Origin: Begonia masoniana
Taxonomy: Eukaryota; Streptophyta; Magnoliopsida; Cucurbitales; Begoniaceae
Length of the DNA stretch: 64,000 bases
Assembly: GCA_022432975.1 (NCBI GenBank)
Contig: CM039511.1
Coordinates: forward strand, 21,230,557-21,294,556
Direction: 5' to 3'
The notes below the pieces were generated by a model. That model was given only the letters and a program-made list of their open reading frames with translations. It ran no database searches and was not told the DNA's origin. The position numbers were made by a program, and so were the translations under genes. Shown here piece after piece: positions 24,549 through 36,168 of the stretch. Numbering within the stretch: the first letter of the stretch is position 1; the number at the start of each line of letters is the position of its first letter.

Positions 24549-25883
24549 TCAATCATCTGAGTTTGAATATTTCTCCCACAGATGGTTTACAAGTGCATTA
24601 CGAAGTGCAAAATGTGCATGTCTATCTCTGATTTGTCTATATAGATCGATGAAGCGTTGAAATCGTGTATCTTCGTCTACCAACATTTCAACTTCAGGAG
24701 GTGGTATTTCTATCAATTGCTCAATCGGTGCATTTAGATCACGTTCATCCTCAATTATCATGTTATGCATAATAATGCATGTTGTCATTATGTCATGCAA
24801 TACTTCTTTGTGCCAAAAACGCACGGGTCCTGCAGTGATAGCGAACCGCGATTGGAGAACTCCGAAAGTACGTTCAACATCTTTTCGACATGCCTTTTGT
24901 CGCTTAGCAAAATGTTTTTTCTTTGCACCTTGTGGCTGCTGAATAGTTTGCACAATAGTAGACCATTTTGGATATATGCTATCAACTAAATAATAACCCA
25001 TGTTGTATTCAATTTCTTGAATAACATAATTAGCTTGAGGAGCGATACCTTGGGTAAGATTAGAAAAAAGACGAGATGACTCTAACACATTAATATCATT
25101 ATTACTACTTGGCATTCCAAAATATGCATGCCATATCCATAAATCATAGTCGGCAACCGCTTCAAGAATAATAGTTGGGGCACCACTACGACCAGAGTAC
25201 TGACCAGCCCATACTGTTGGACAATTTTTCCAACGCCAATGCATACAATCTAGACTACCCAACATTCTTGGAAAGCCACGTTTTTCGCCAATATAGAGTA
25301 ATCTTGCAATGTCATCGGAAGTAGGCTCCCGTAAATATTTGTCTACAAAAATTTCAACCATAGCACGACAAAATTTTTTTACACATTCAATTGCTGTTGA
25401 TTCGCTTATTTTAACATATTCTTCAGTAGCATCAGCCGATACACCATATGCCAATATTCGAAACACAGCTGTAATTTTTTAAAGCGTAGACAGTCCAAGT
25501 CTACCAATTCCATCACGTTGTTGGATGAAGTAGTTATCGTGTGCTTTCACTGCATCAACAATATGAAGAAATAAATTACGAGACATTCGAAATCGTCTAC
25601 GAAACATACCTTCGTTGTATCGTGGGTTTTCAGCAAAATAATCTGTGAACAAATTGCGATCTGCAGCTTCACGATCACGATTGATGACTATGTGACCAGG
25701 AATTGACCCACGACGAGGGTGTTCAATGTTTTGTTGATTGGAGTAGTGCGCGATGAACATATTGTTCGTATTGATCATATTAACAATCAATTGTTCGATA
25801 CAATCGAATTCTTCCATACTAATAGCTGGTATAATGAAATCATCATCATCAGAAGATGATTCTGAGCTTAAAAAAGGATTCAT
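24549..25883 (-). pseudogene. Harbinger (HARBI1-like) transposase with one premature stop
   Basis: A single minus-strand frame of 445 codons from ATG 25883 to the stop at 24549, interrupted only by TAA at 25479-25481, where CAA (glutamine) is expected. Visible family motifs, in order, are LFLHIVDAV in the N-terminal helical region, LDCMHWRWK with the first catalytic aspartate, DLWIWHAYFGMPSSNNDINVL with further acidic residues, GYYLVDSIYPKW, and RKDVERTFGVLQSRF with the catalytic glutamate. In this family the protein cuts and pastes the element and needs the Myb-like partner to bind DNA and enter the nucleus. One nonsense change makes this copy inactive or nearly so, unless it is read through or spliced. 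The divergent promoter region is 25884-26249. Confidence 0.88.
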
Positions 25884-26249
25884 TTTTAGTTTGAGAAAGA
25901 AGGTGGAAAAAAAGGATTGAAGAATAAATTATGTGCACTGAAGATGGTTTAAGAAAGAAGGAAATGAGGAAACATATTTATAAAGAGTAGATAGGTGGAT
26001 ACTTTTAAAATTGGGGCATGAATGATAGGAATGAATGGTAGGTGGATACTTTTAATAGTCTATAGGAATGAATGGTAGGTGGATACTTTCAAAGAGTAGG
26101 TATTTGCTTTAAAAATTTAGGTACACGTAAACATCTATCTCTCTCTCTCTATCTCTACTAATAATATGAGGTTGCCATAAGTTACCATTCCATCTTTTTT
26201 ATTATTTGCTTTTTCCAGTCCTTATCATCCATTTCATGACAAACTAAAA
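25884..26249. promoter_or_regulatory. Shared divergent promoter region of Harbinger element E
   Basis: This 366-bp stretch separates the ATGs of the divergent transposase and Myb/SANT genes, so both promoters must lie here. It contains a duplicated motif, GGAATGAATGGTAGGTGGATACTTT, at about 26027-26090, and a CT run near 26135. Function is inferred from position only. Confidence 0.5.
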
Positions 26250-27286
26250 ATGTCTTTTCGAAGTTCTGGGTATGCTAATATTGAAGATATAGTACTCTGT
26301 CAATCGTATTTAGCTGTTACCCAAGACCCTATTACGGGTAGATACCAGAATGCTGAGCGGTTTTGGTCTCTGGTTGAAGAAAAGTACAACGAAGAAAGAC
26401 CTTCTAATATGGAGCTTCGTAAAAGTAATTCTCTCAGAAGTCGAATGCAAGTTATAAATGCGGCGGTGAAGAAACTAAAAGGTTATGTGAGACAAGTGGA
26501 AAATACGCATCCAAGTGGTGCTTCAGAAGCCGATATTGTGAATTTTGTATTTTTTTTTTACTTATAACATTTTATTTTCTTTTCTATTATACTTACATTA
26601 TGTTCACTATGATTTTTAGTTAACTCGAGCAAAACATTTATTCATAGAGGACCCGAAGTACAAGAAAGGTTTTAAATTTGGTCATGTTTGGGATATGATC
26701 AAAGATTTTGCCACGTTGAAAAATCATGTAACAACTGCCATAAATGCAATCAGGCGGCAAAATGTTGTTGACGAGTTATCACAATCTGACAATCCTACAC
26801 CTGAGACCCCCCATACAACATCTCCTGGTATTTCTGCATTTTCAATTGATTTAGATGACAATACTTCTGGCGGTACGTCATCACAACGACCAATTGGGGT
26901 GAAAAAAGCCAAATTAAAAAGAAAAATACCGGATGACATGTCTGCTAACTTTGGTATATTGGACAACAAAAAATGAAGAATTAAAGATACTATTAGAAAA
27001 AAGTTACGAACAAAAGCAGGCTCAAATAGAGGTCCAAAAAGAACAAATGCAGATGCAACGTCAAATGATAGAAATCAAAGAAAAGAATAGAGAACTTAAA
27101 ATTATGTTATTAGATCCTAATAATATTAGTGATCCAGGCCGACGCGCCTATATTGTTGCTGAACATGCGCGAATTTCACAAAAAAATTATGACCAGCAAC
27201 AACAGGTGTCTTCAACAAGTAATGATTTTACATCTTTATTTAATAACATCGGAGGCCCTGGATCCGATCTACCACCCTATTTTTAA
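26250..27286 (+). pseudogene. Harbinger Myb/SANT-like DNA-binding protein, frameshifted
   Basis: Exon 1 runs 26250-26537 and exon 2 starts at 26620 after a GT..AG intron. The N-terminus (NIEDIVLCQSYLAVTQDP) and the region around RFWSLVEEKYNEERPS fit the Myb/SANT-like protein encoded by plant PIF/Harbinger elements, often annotated as a glutathione S-transferase T3-like or NAM-associated protein. Exon 2 ends early at 26976 after a run of six adenines. Downstream coding continues in another frame to 27286 with a charged coiled-coil-like helix (KNEELKILLEKSYEQKQ). A one-base slip in the A run is the likely cause. The intact form would bring the transposase to the ends of the element. Confidence 0.8.
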
Positions 27287-27971
27287 TATGTTAGCTGTAT
27301 TGTGTCTATGTAATTTTTAGTTATTTTATGTAATTTGAAGTTAGAAGTTATTTAAATTTGTGTAATTTCTGTTATTTAAAGTAATATTTATGTATTTTGT
27401 AGTACGAAGTTGTTACAATTTTTGCAATTTGAAGTTAATATTTGTAATTTTATTGAGTTTGTTATGTATAATGTGGTTGTAATTTTTTTTTTTATGAATA
27501 TGTAATTTTGAGTTGTGATTTAATATTATTGTTTGTATTAATATCAATAATTAACTATTTTGAGTCTCCAATAATAACATTTCTTGAAAAATACATCAAA
27601 TTAGTCATATTAAAATTAATATTAATGGTTTTTTTATTTTTAGTATCTTTTAACATTTTAACTATTGCTAATTACAAAATTTAAATTATTAAATATCATA
27701 TTCAAATAAATTAATACATGAATTAAAAAAAAATATATTTACAATTTAATGTAATTAGAAGGACAAAAAAAAAAAGAAATGGCATCATAAAAAGTGGTGA
27801 TGCAAATTTGCATCATCACTATTCATCATTTGACCAAAATAGCATTATGGTATTTTTTTTGGCATCCCATTGAAGACATTTTATGCTATTTTCTCTAATT
27901 TGAGAAAATGCATCATTTGGAGATGGTCATAGTTTATCTTCTCGAAGACAGGATTCAGACCAAAAGATAAC

Positions 27972-28628
27972 CTACTGACCAAGCGTTTGGACAACGGTGT
28001 TGTGCCATGGGTCGGATAGGTGCTGTAAAAGGTTGTCGAACGGCCCTTGTCTGGTCGCATTGTGCTGAATCACAAACCCCAAAAACGCCAACATCGCCAA
28101 CCTCCCTGCACAAACAGATCAACCATTTCAAAAAATTAGCCTTCCAAATTTTACAGATGGTGGAAGACAGAAGATTTGATGGAAAATTCTGGACTTACCA
28201 TTTGCAATCTCCTTCTCTTTGGCTTCGAGGGTGGGAGCGAAGTTGAGAGGGTTAAAAATTCAGCCGGGATACCCAATTTCATTTGGGGGTAAGCTATATT
28301 GCTTAAAAATTGGATCTTGATTCACACTTCATGGGTTTTTAATATCTTGCCATCTTCTGATCTCGATGTAGTGGAATAGAATGAACTCAATCACAAAAAG
28401 ATTGGAATACGATGCGAAGTATTCAAATTTTCCGGCGTCGTACCATTTGGGTACGTTGAGGATTCCAATCTTGGTGAACACTTCCGGCAGCAACATTCCG
28501 GCAGCAACATTCCGGCGACACCCAACATCGCCCACCGACCATTGACTAGCTCAGCTTGGACGAACCATCGGAGATTTTGTGGATCCTCAACTTGCCCAAG
28601 TGGGTCAAACCCGTTGTCGCCGGGAAGA
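27972..28628 (-). pseudogene. LHCA4: LHCA4-like photosystem I antenna gene fragment (captured)
   Basis: Minus-strand exons are 28628-28199 and 28105-27972 (stop TAG at 27972), with an intron of 93 bases that keeps GT..AG. The encoded parts match the chlorophyll a/b-binding protein of PSI LHCI type 4: [10 protein letters not shown], then [19 protein letters not shown] with the chlorophyll-binding E and R of the first helix, [15 protein letters not shown] sequence, [28 protein letters not shown], and [10 protein letters not shown] of the third helix. Exon 1 with the transit peptide is absent. TGA replaces glycine at 28329 and 28260, and a short duplication of CATTCCGGCAGCAA near 28490 shifts the frame. 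It is a dead copy of genomic origin, since the intron is kept. Confidence 0.88.
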
Positions 28629-28710
28629 CTGAACAAAACCATAAAAAATTGAAATTTAACAGAAAAAAAATTAGGTAACGTCGTAGTGATATTCTGGTTC
28701 CGTTTGGTAA

Positions 28711-29103
28711 AACAATGACGTAAATGGAAGAGATCGAGGGAAGTAGAGAGCGAGAGCAAAGGAATGATCGAGGAAGAGGGCGAGGGCGAGGGCGAGAGCA
28801 AAGGAATGATCGAGGAAGAGGAAGAGGAAGAGGGCGAGGGGGGGGGGGGGGGGGGGGGGGGGTGGTTGAGGGGGTGGGTGGTGAGGGAAGGAGAGGACAA
28901 GGGAAATAGAAGCAAGGGTGCAGTCAGCAGTATTTTTGGGAGTAAAATAAGGTACGGGACGAAAATGTGCTATTTTATCGGAAAATATGACAGTATGGGT
29001 AAATTGACCATTATCAATATATTGAGATTATTTTTACCTATTATTTGAGTTTACGGTGTAAATTGTTATTTTCACCTAATTGTAGGGGTCAAATTATACT
29101 TTC
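28711..29103 (-). repeat. Right inverted arm of element D
   Basis: Inverted match of 23116-23372, expanded by GA-rich repeats and a poly-G run between 28760 and 28870. Confidence 0.75.
28838..28862 (+). repeat. Poly-G run of 25 bases with GA-rich flanks
   Basis: Twenty-five consecutive G residues follow CGAGGG and GAAGAG repeats, and a duplicated block GCAAAGGAATGATCGAGGAAG lies just upstream. The run is long for plant nuclear DNA and its exact length could be an assembly artefact. Confidence 0.9.
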
Positions 29104-29572
29104 AAGAAACTATTTGTCTACAAAAATGTTTAAAGACTTACATCCTCTACACTGTACATTTAAGGATTAATATTCAGTTTACCTTTAAATTTAATAAATT
29201 TTATTCACCAAGTTAAGTTCTTCCAAAATTAATACGTTTGATGCCTCTTTTCTTCTATGCAATGTAACAGATCTCCTCTCCAATTACTTTTCCATCAAAA
29301 ATTGTGAATGAAAATCATCCATCTATAATAATTAAAATATTATTTATGTATATTTTAGGATAAAAATAGATTTTTTAAGTACTTCTAACTACATTATGCA
29401 TTTTTTATATCACATTTTATCGCAATACGTGTATCGCATCGCATGTTTGACGTATTAGTGATATAGTAACGTGTAAAATTATCCAATAAAATATATTGAT
29501 TGGAGTTTAAATGTTTAAAATTTTAATATTTGTAAGTAAATATTTGTAATAAGAGAATAAGTACAACATTTT
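29104..29572. other. Intergenic gap 3' of the DUF4228 gene
   Basis: AT-rich sequence containing the likely 3'-untranslated region of the minus-strand DUF4228 gene. No other feature seen. Confidence 0.4.
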
Positions 29573-30145
29573 CTAGAACAACCAATGCGACACCTTTTTC
29601 TCAGGTTTTTTCTCCGTGATTGTGTCCAAACTAGGTTTCCATCCCTTCCCGGAGAATTGCCTGCTCAGATACTCAGGCCTCATCTCCCAACTCTCCGGCG
29701 GCTCTAACTCCGGCCATCTCTCCCCTTTCTCCCCCCTCTCCTTATTTTCCTCCTTCCTCAACCCTTCTCCGCTGCTTCCGCCTAGACCACCCGGAAATAT
29801 CCTCGCAAACATCGGAAAACCCAGAAACGAACGAGACCGAATGGCAGAATTTGCAGTAAGAAGAGCCCTGCGAATTTCCTCCGAAGACAGCGACGCCGGC
29901 TTCCCTCGTTTCACCGGGACCATCAAGTAGATCCTTCTCGTCTCCAGCTTAGCGTCCGCTGGCAACGGAGTCGGCCGTTTACCTGATACGGCCGGGCGGA
30001 ACTCCACCACCACCTGTTGTGGGTGGTCTAACATGAGCTCCGCAGCCATTAATGGGTTCTGAAACTCCATCACCGAGCCATCACATAAAATGACTCGCCC
30101 TTTCTTAACGGACTGATTCAGCGAGGTCGATCCGTAATTCCCCAT
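29573..30145 (-). CDS. DUF4228 (PADRE) domain protein
   Basis: An intact single-exon gene of 190 residues, with ATG at 30145. The N-terminus MGNYGS has glycine at position 2, a plausible N-myristoylation signal seen in many family members. The domain core reads GRVILCDGSVMEFQNPLMAAELMLDHPQ, then VEFRPA and RRIYLMVPVKRG, which is the conserved PADRE signature. A low-complexity charged stretch (GEGLRKEENKERGEKGERW) and a C-terminal WKPSLDTITE motif follow, as usual in this family. Function is not established biochemically; plant members respond to pathogens and abiotic stress (family knowledge). The length is normal and there is no sign of decay, although transposons lie on both sides. Confidence 0.92.
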   Translation of the reverse strand: MGNYGSTSLNQSVKKGRVILCDGSVMEFQNPLMAAELMLDHPQQVVVEFRPAVSGKRPTPLPADAKLETRRIYLMVPVKRGKPASLSSEEIRRALLTANSAIRSRSFLGFPMFARIFPGGLGGSSGEGLRKEENKERGEKGERWPELEPPESWEMRPEYLSRQFSGKGWKPSLDTITEKKPEKKVSHWLF

Positions 30146-30880
30146 CAACCCGAATCAGCTGCGAGTTTCCATGAACAAGGGTCAAGCTTTAAAATGAAGA
30201 AAATGTAAAGAGGGAGAGTTAGTTAAACAGCTCCATCCTATAAAAAATGGTGGATCTGTGAGAGTGTATTCGATTGGATATTAGAAATTAGATAGGTCAG
30301 CAACTTCATTAAAACCGTTCTACCCTATCACTTTTACAAAAACTAGTGGTAGGGACGTGCGAGTTATAATTAATAGATTTCTTCAAACTCTTCCCTGATT
30401 TAGAAGCTTTAGCTGTGGTAAAATTCAACATGACAAATACTTTGGCATTTTATAAACTTTTGGTAGCTCAACCTCTCATACTACTCGAATACTCTCTACA
30501 TATAACATTTTTATGGTATTACGCGTTTGGCATCGCGGGGCTAAGTTTTTGTTTAGATCTGCGAGAGTGGTCTGGTTTTGGGTCATTTTGTTTCATTTGC
30601 TTGAGCCTTGTTTTTGTATCATTCCTAATGCCTTATCGGAGTTGTTTGTATGCTTATTCTAAGGGTATCGTTATACCTGGATTTTTATCGCAATCATTTA
30701 TCATTTTATTCAAAGTTGAGTTTCTAGTTTCCGTATATGACTCATTTTTTGTCGCTAGTGTTTTATATGAGATTTTGTCATCAGATTTATTTTAGGTTAC
30801 TATAATGTTTCAAATTTCGAGCATGTTTTGGATAACGTGTTCCGGTTTGAGGGTAAGGGAATCATCTGTTATAACGGTCG
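30146..30880. other. Upstream region of the DUF4228 gene, no other gene recognised
   Basis: Contains the presumed 5' leader and promoter of the minus-strand DUF4228 gene. An open frame at 30430-30795 is hydrophobic and AT-rich, and has no domain I recognise, so I do not call it a gene. Confidence 0.4.
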
Positions 30881-32588
30881 TTAAGCAGGGGAGAAAATCT
30901 TGGAATTTAATTGGGATTTATTTTCTCCCAAAATTTCTGGGAGCATTGCGCCCCAAAAATGAAAGTCTTCCTTTTCTGCCAACGAACAGTCGCTCTCCTT
31001 CCCTCGCCCCATCTCGACTTTCTCTGGAATTTCCTCTTGCAGTGAAGAACTCTCTCTCTCTCTGCAAGTCTCGGATAAACAAAATGGAGTATTGGTTTCA
31101 ACATTCGATCGGAAGAGGGTGTCAACCTCGGTCGTTGGTTTTGATTTTGGTGTAGTTCTTGTGATTTATGCAAAACCATTCTCGAGGATATTTCAGTGGG
31201 GCAATTGAAGCAATTGTTTTCTGCATTTGGAACGAGAGAAAGGCCTATTTTTGGTTAGTCAAATTTCTTCCTCTGTGATGTTGGTTCGTCGGAATGACTT
31301 GGAAACTTTACGCTTGTTCTTCTCTGTAGGGATATATCAACTTGTTCTTGGTGGAATTCGAAAGAAGAGTTCGTTGAGTTCGCAGAGTCAACACTTATCT
31401 CTGTTTTTTTCCTGAAATTTCTGTTAGAAGTTAGATTTTTGGGAGTGGATTGATTGTCTGGATTCTAGCTTGGTTTGAATCTACGTTTGAACTTGGGAGT
31501 CGCCGGACTCGTGGATGAAGTCCGGCGAGACTGTAATCTCTTTCTGTCGTCGCCGTGACTCACTGGGCCGCAGTCCAGACTTTGTCTTGGACCGCCAGTT
31601 TTTGTCCTTTTTGGACCTTGGATCAGGGCATATTTCTAGCTCAGTTTGGAACATCAGTTGCCCAATTACTTTTACAATATTGTAGGGGAAAATTTTGGAA
31701 ATTAAAGGATAAAATTTTATCCCAAAATTTTCCAACTTTATTTTTGAATAGATACCAACTTATTAAATAAAAGTTTGGACTCTTGAAATTCGCATCCTTG
31801 GAATTTTTGGACTTAGTAATTGCTAGACTCATTTGAGGTAAATATTTATTTTATGGTCAATTTTCTTACATTTCATTTAATTATTTTATTTCGTAAAATA
31901 ATTGTTAAAAATTATTGTTTAATTCTAATATATGAAAAATTTGTTTTAACTAGAGTAATGAAAGAGCTGATTGTATCGTATCACTGGGCTCAAAATCCTA
32001 AACTTGATCAAGGTATTTTTTATGGTTTTTGTAATCGCCGAGTATTACTGTTTTTAATTTAAATGCATGAGACATGATATGCTCAAAAATTGTGAGGGGC
32101 TCCATTATTATACGATTATTATATGTTATTAATTTATTAACTTGAACATAAATGCTGAAAATAAAATATATGTCCCTAAGTCGACTCACCCTAAGAACAT
32201 CCCACTCCACTTTCATAATTTAATATGGAGAATTTTGTAGTTGCCGACTCAAGAGTAGGCTCGATGTGTAGCATTTTCCTTATCTATTTAATTTCCCTTA
32301 GAAAGTTACTTTTATTCAAAATGTTAGATTTTATTAGAAAATTGTAAACATTTAAATTATTTAATTTTCTATGATATTATTATTTTTGGACATTTATCAC
32401 TGCATTATTTTATATGTCACTTATAGACCTATAATTTAGCTCTTTTGGTTTTTGGCCTTGATTTATATTTGTAATATAAGTATTCTGCTTCCTAATATAT
32501 TAAACTAAGTTTAAGGGTAGGACGACTCGGTCAATTTTCAGGTCGGGTCATTCCCCATTTTGTCTCAAGTCTACTTTGAGGCGAAACA
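30881..32588 (+). repeat. Decayed gypsy LTR related to element A (probable solo LTR)
   Basis: Landmarks shared in order with the LTR of element A include AAATTTTCCAA-TTTTATTTTGGAT(A)GATACCAA-TATTAAAT, TTGAAATTCG, CAAAATCCTAAACTTGATCA(A)GG, GTCGACTCACCC, and a distal stretch with CGGTC/GGGTCGG/TCCCC. The end is TACTTTGAGGCGAAACA at 32588. Identity is low, so it is an old or different family. The left end is unclear; a purine-rich tract at 30887-30897 may precede it. Confidence 0.6.
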
Positions 32589-35500
32589 TCATCATTCATT
32601 CACATAGAATTTTTTTTATTGTACTGTATATCACACAGACAACAACTCTAGTAATTGACTTGCAGAGATAAGAAGAAAAACAACTTCTGATAATTTTCTG
32701 CTGCTTCAAGTCAACTTTCTTCTTAATCGAATCATCTTTTTTGCAAGTTCGATGGAGCATGATATAGGCGCACAGCAATAAACAAAGAAACACAGAAGGA
32801 ACACACTAATTACACCCACAGAAAGATGTACATATGAAATCACCCACGGAGAGAGAGAGAATGAAAGATGAAGTAACAAAGAATAAAAAGTAGTAACCTC
32901 CAAATCATACCCTAAATCAACTACAACACCAAATCATCGATACGAGAACACACGCAACAGAGAAGATGAAGTAACAAAACAAAAAACAACATAACGAAAC
33001 ATTGCCAATGAAAACATTGCAAATGATAGTCAAAACAGAAGACAAGTTATTGACATTGTTTATGTTCGAGTAATTACACCAATATTTTTTTTTTTTTTTT
33101 TGTTGCAACTCATCGACATGTAGCACATTTCTTTAAGGTTAAATCAGACTAAAGCTATTATTTAATAAAGGTAAGAGAAAAGTTAATATTCGAAATAATT
33201 GTTTGAGCAAAATTGCCCTTGTATTTTAAAATTGTTTGTAACATAACCTCTATAGAAACTCTTTTAACAATGCTGTCCCATTATTGGGCCCCTTATCTTT
33301 TTTAATATTGTGTGCTTGGCTTCACTGGATTCATTTGGGCTTCCAACTATAAATCTAAATGTGAATCACAACATGATCGTTTGGCGGTGCGACGCGTGTT
33401 TTCGTCCAATTCTTATCTTTCCATCTTTGACTTTTCTTACATCGTTGGTCGGCCAGACGGCAAGTCAATACCTTCATTTTCTCTGCCACGTTATCAACCA
33501 AATTATTGAGCTTCGCTCGCGTGGGATAGAGCTCCAAGCCTGATTTAATAAAAATCAATAAAATAAGTCATGAAACAAACATTATATTATTTAAAACGTG
33601 ACGATTTTAACTAATGAATTTTTTAAATATTAATCCCAATGTCACAACATTTAAAAAAGTCGATCGTGTATGTTTTGTCCAACTATCGTGAATTGTGTAT
33701 TCTTACTAAATATATTTGATCCAACAAAAATTTTAACTGACAATTACGTCGCAGGAGCGAATAGGAGACTCATCGCACGATATCAAAGACTAAATATTGA
33801 ATAATTTACATCACAGTTATGTATTTTGTTTAAAATTCGAAGCTGCTAAACCAATTAAAATAATATCATTTGTCATTGTTATACGATTAAAAAAGTGTTA
33901 GGATCTTTCAACGCAATGTAAAATCAACAGGTTACAGCCAAGTCATCCCCTGGCCACGTTGCTGCGGGCCACGTCAGCCACTTGCTTAGCCAGCACAGTC
34001 CCTGTTTGGTGACTGCGAAATGAGTGTCCCAATGATATTTATCCACGTAATATTTGTATTTTTATTAAATAATATAATAAAACATTTTCCTTAAAACGAT
34101 AAGAACAAGAGTGGATAAGCACATGTGTCAGCATTTAATAAGTTTTCATCAATCCCAGTCACATAATTAATCAATTTAAACAGTTTATCACTTCAATTAT
34201 CCTTAATTACTAATATCGTATAATATAAGATTAGATTATACATTATGTTACTCTCGAAGAAATAATGTCACATACCGTATAAAATGTCATGGGAGAGGGA
34301 GTTGCTTAGATTTGAATTCCAAACATTTGGATCCATCATGGGCGTTGAGGTTGGATCAGAGGGTTGACATTCAAACTTGGCTAGAACTAGGAGACATACG
34401 AAAGGGACCCAGGGCTCTCTGTTTCTTTCTCATGCAGATAGTACTTCATTTATAGTATGACAACATAGTTAGATGAAATGACTATTTTACCCCTATGACT
34501 TGTTCAATGTCGTTTGGACACCTATTGATTTGATCGTCATATTTATTGTCACTTATCTACCAAAAAATTATTAAAATTTGTAAAGAGAAGAATTGCTGAT
34601 CATAGTTGACTCCGCCGCCTCTAACCTCTCTATTTAACCACAATAGTAGATAGAAACAAAGGAAATTACGTTTTTAACCCATCTCATGCATCGATTGAAT
34701 TGGAAAACTAAGTAAATCCTTGGGAACTTCTTAAGCCCTAGGGGATCAGGATGTGATTGGTCTACATGAGCAACATCAAATATCTTCATCTAAAACCCAA
34801 TTATGATTACACTTAACCCATGAAAAAAAGTAAACTACAATTTACTTGTTGAGTTTAGAAAAAAGATAACCAATACCCTATATTAATTTTTTTGTTAGCA
34901 AAATTGACTTATCTCTTACATATTTTTGCTTATAATAGACATTTTAACTTACTTTTAGATTGACTAGCTCGATTTTCTACACACAGTCAACGTCACAATC
35001 GATTTCGAGACTAAAAGACAACATAACTGATATATCTGTTCAAAGTTGAGTGTAAAATTAAGCGTGTTTATGAGATCGAATAAGTACAATTATCATGATA
35101 GATTAACTGATCGTTACAAATGGCAAACGTGAGATATTTATTAAATTTTATCTACTTGTAAGTCGTGTTGCTGACAATTCAAATGTACAAGCATTTCATT
35201 TATAATATCAATTATTTCTCACCCTTAATTTATATAATTGTTGACCCAATCATGAATTATTGAAATTGAACCTTCTTTGACCTGAGGAAAGTTCCTTTGT
35301 CCACCCTATTTTACTGCTCTCAAAAAGACTCTCTTTCTCCTCTCAAAACGCGTATATTATTCAGTGCCTTATTTTCCAATTATAAATATATTTAAATACA
35401 AATTTAATTCCGGGTAAACTTTAATTCAGAACTTAACAAAATTGGATCACGTCCGATTCAAACATCAACCTAATTTTTTCAACAAAATAAATCTCAACAT

Positions 35501-36120
35501 ATAAATCAATAGCATTTTAACCTTTATTCTTTAAGTTTATTGTTAATTTTTGCACGTGACGAACAAATGTCTTTGTTCATTTTGATTTTCCTCCGATTTT
35601 TGAAGACTTTAACCGCACAATCTCCTTTTGTATCATTTTTTTTCTTCTTCTCACTCATACTTTCTGTTGAAAAAAAACATACATTTGACTTTATTAAGCC
35701 AACACCTGAATTCTACCCATACAAAAGAAGAGAGCTCTGCATGTTCAGAGAATGAGAAGAAGAAAAAGAAAGATATATCGACTAGAAGTAGATCGTCGGA
35801 GAAGTGCTTAAGTCTTAAAAGAATCGGAGAAGTGATTAATTGGTGAACTTAAATTTAAGAGTTAAACATGCTAATGATTCATACGTTGGAGGTTTGTTTG
35901 TTTGTTTTTTTTTTTTTTTTGAAGAAATTAGGTTAAATTGTGAATGGTAAATACTCAAGGGTCTAAATTGAACTTAAAAACGATTAATTTATAAATGGAT
36001 AAGAAAAACAGGAGGTTAGAATAGACATTTCATCTCCCCTTTGCTTTTATTTAAAGTTCAGAATCCAGTCACCCAGCGGAGGAGGAGAAGAAGAAGAACA
36101 GAGCGGAAGCAACAGCCTAA
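32589..36120. other. Intergenic stretch between LTR relic and RING-CH gene
   Basis: AT-rich DNA without a recognisable gene. Poly-T (33088-33104) and poly-T/GTTT runs (35899-35922) are present. A GC-rich patch at 33935-34020 holds several CCACGTCAGC-like motifs resembling ABRE or G-box cores, of unknown meaning. Short open frames have no domains. Confidence 0.45.
36052..36059 (+). promoter_or_regulatory. Possible TATA element of the RING-CH gene
   Basis: TATTTAAA lies 110 bases before the ATG at 36169, a plausible distance for a plant core promoter with a short leader. It is a weak match judged by position only. Confidence 0.35.
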
Positions 36121-36168
36121 TTGGAGAGACGGAATTGTGAGAGAGAGAGAGTGTTTTGTGAGAGAAAT

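Larger units (their letters stand above)
24068..27928. mobile_element. PIF/Harbinger DNA transposon E
   Basis: The element is 3861 bp with termini GACCATCTCCAA on the left and the inverse TTGGAGATGGTC on the right. The subterminal regions also match in inverted form (CAAAATAGCATTTTGCATCA on the left and related boxes on the right). TTA precedes and ATA follows, close to the 3-bp TWA target duplication of the superfamily, with one mismatch. It carries the two divergent genes typical of plant Harbinger elements: a DDE transposase and a Myb/SANT-like protein. It lies inside the LHCA4 fragment of element D, so it is younger than D. Confidence 0.9.
23116..29103. mobile_element. Long-TIR element D carrying captured LHCA4 sequence
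   Basis: The two ends are inverted copies. The left arm runs 23116-23372 and the right arm 28711-29103. Shared blocks in order are GTAATTTGACCCCTA, ACAATTTACACCGTAAACTCA, the TACCTTATTTTACT-CCAAAAATAC region, and CTTCCATTT-CG-C-TTGTTTTAC. The arms are roughly 75-80% alike by eye. The right arm is longer because of CT/GA-rich and poly-G expansion. The interior holds the 3' part of an LHCA4-like gene, and Harbinger element E has inserted in it. Long arms plus a host fragment fit a Pack-MULE, but I found no clean 9-bp target duplication, so the superfamily is unproven. Two opposed MITEs flanking a gene copy is an alternative. Confidence 0.65.

Noticed and set aside
28391..28915. 174-codon minus-strand frame with a long proline/serine run
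   Set aside because: It joins the poly-C/CT arm of element D to intron and exon sequence of the LHCA4 fragment. The proline run is translated low-complexity DNA.
30430..30795. Hydrophobic 120-codon frame upstream of the DUF4228 gene
   Set aside because: AT-rich, no recognised domain, no codon pattern and no neighbour to support it. Hydrophobic residues are expected from T-rich sequence.
33310..33558. Overlapping small frames on both strands in a GC-richer patch
   Set aside because: No domain on either strand, no splice support, and isolated in an intergenic region.
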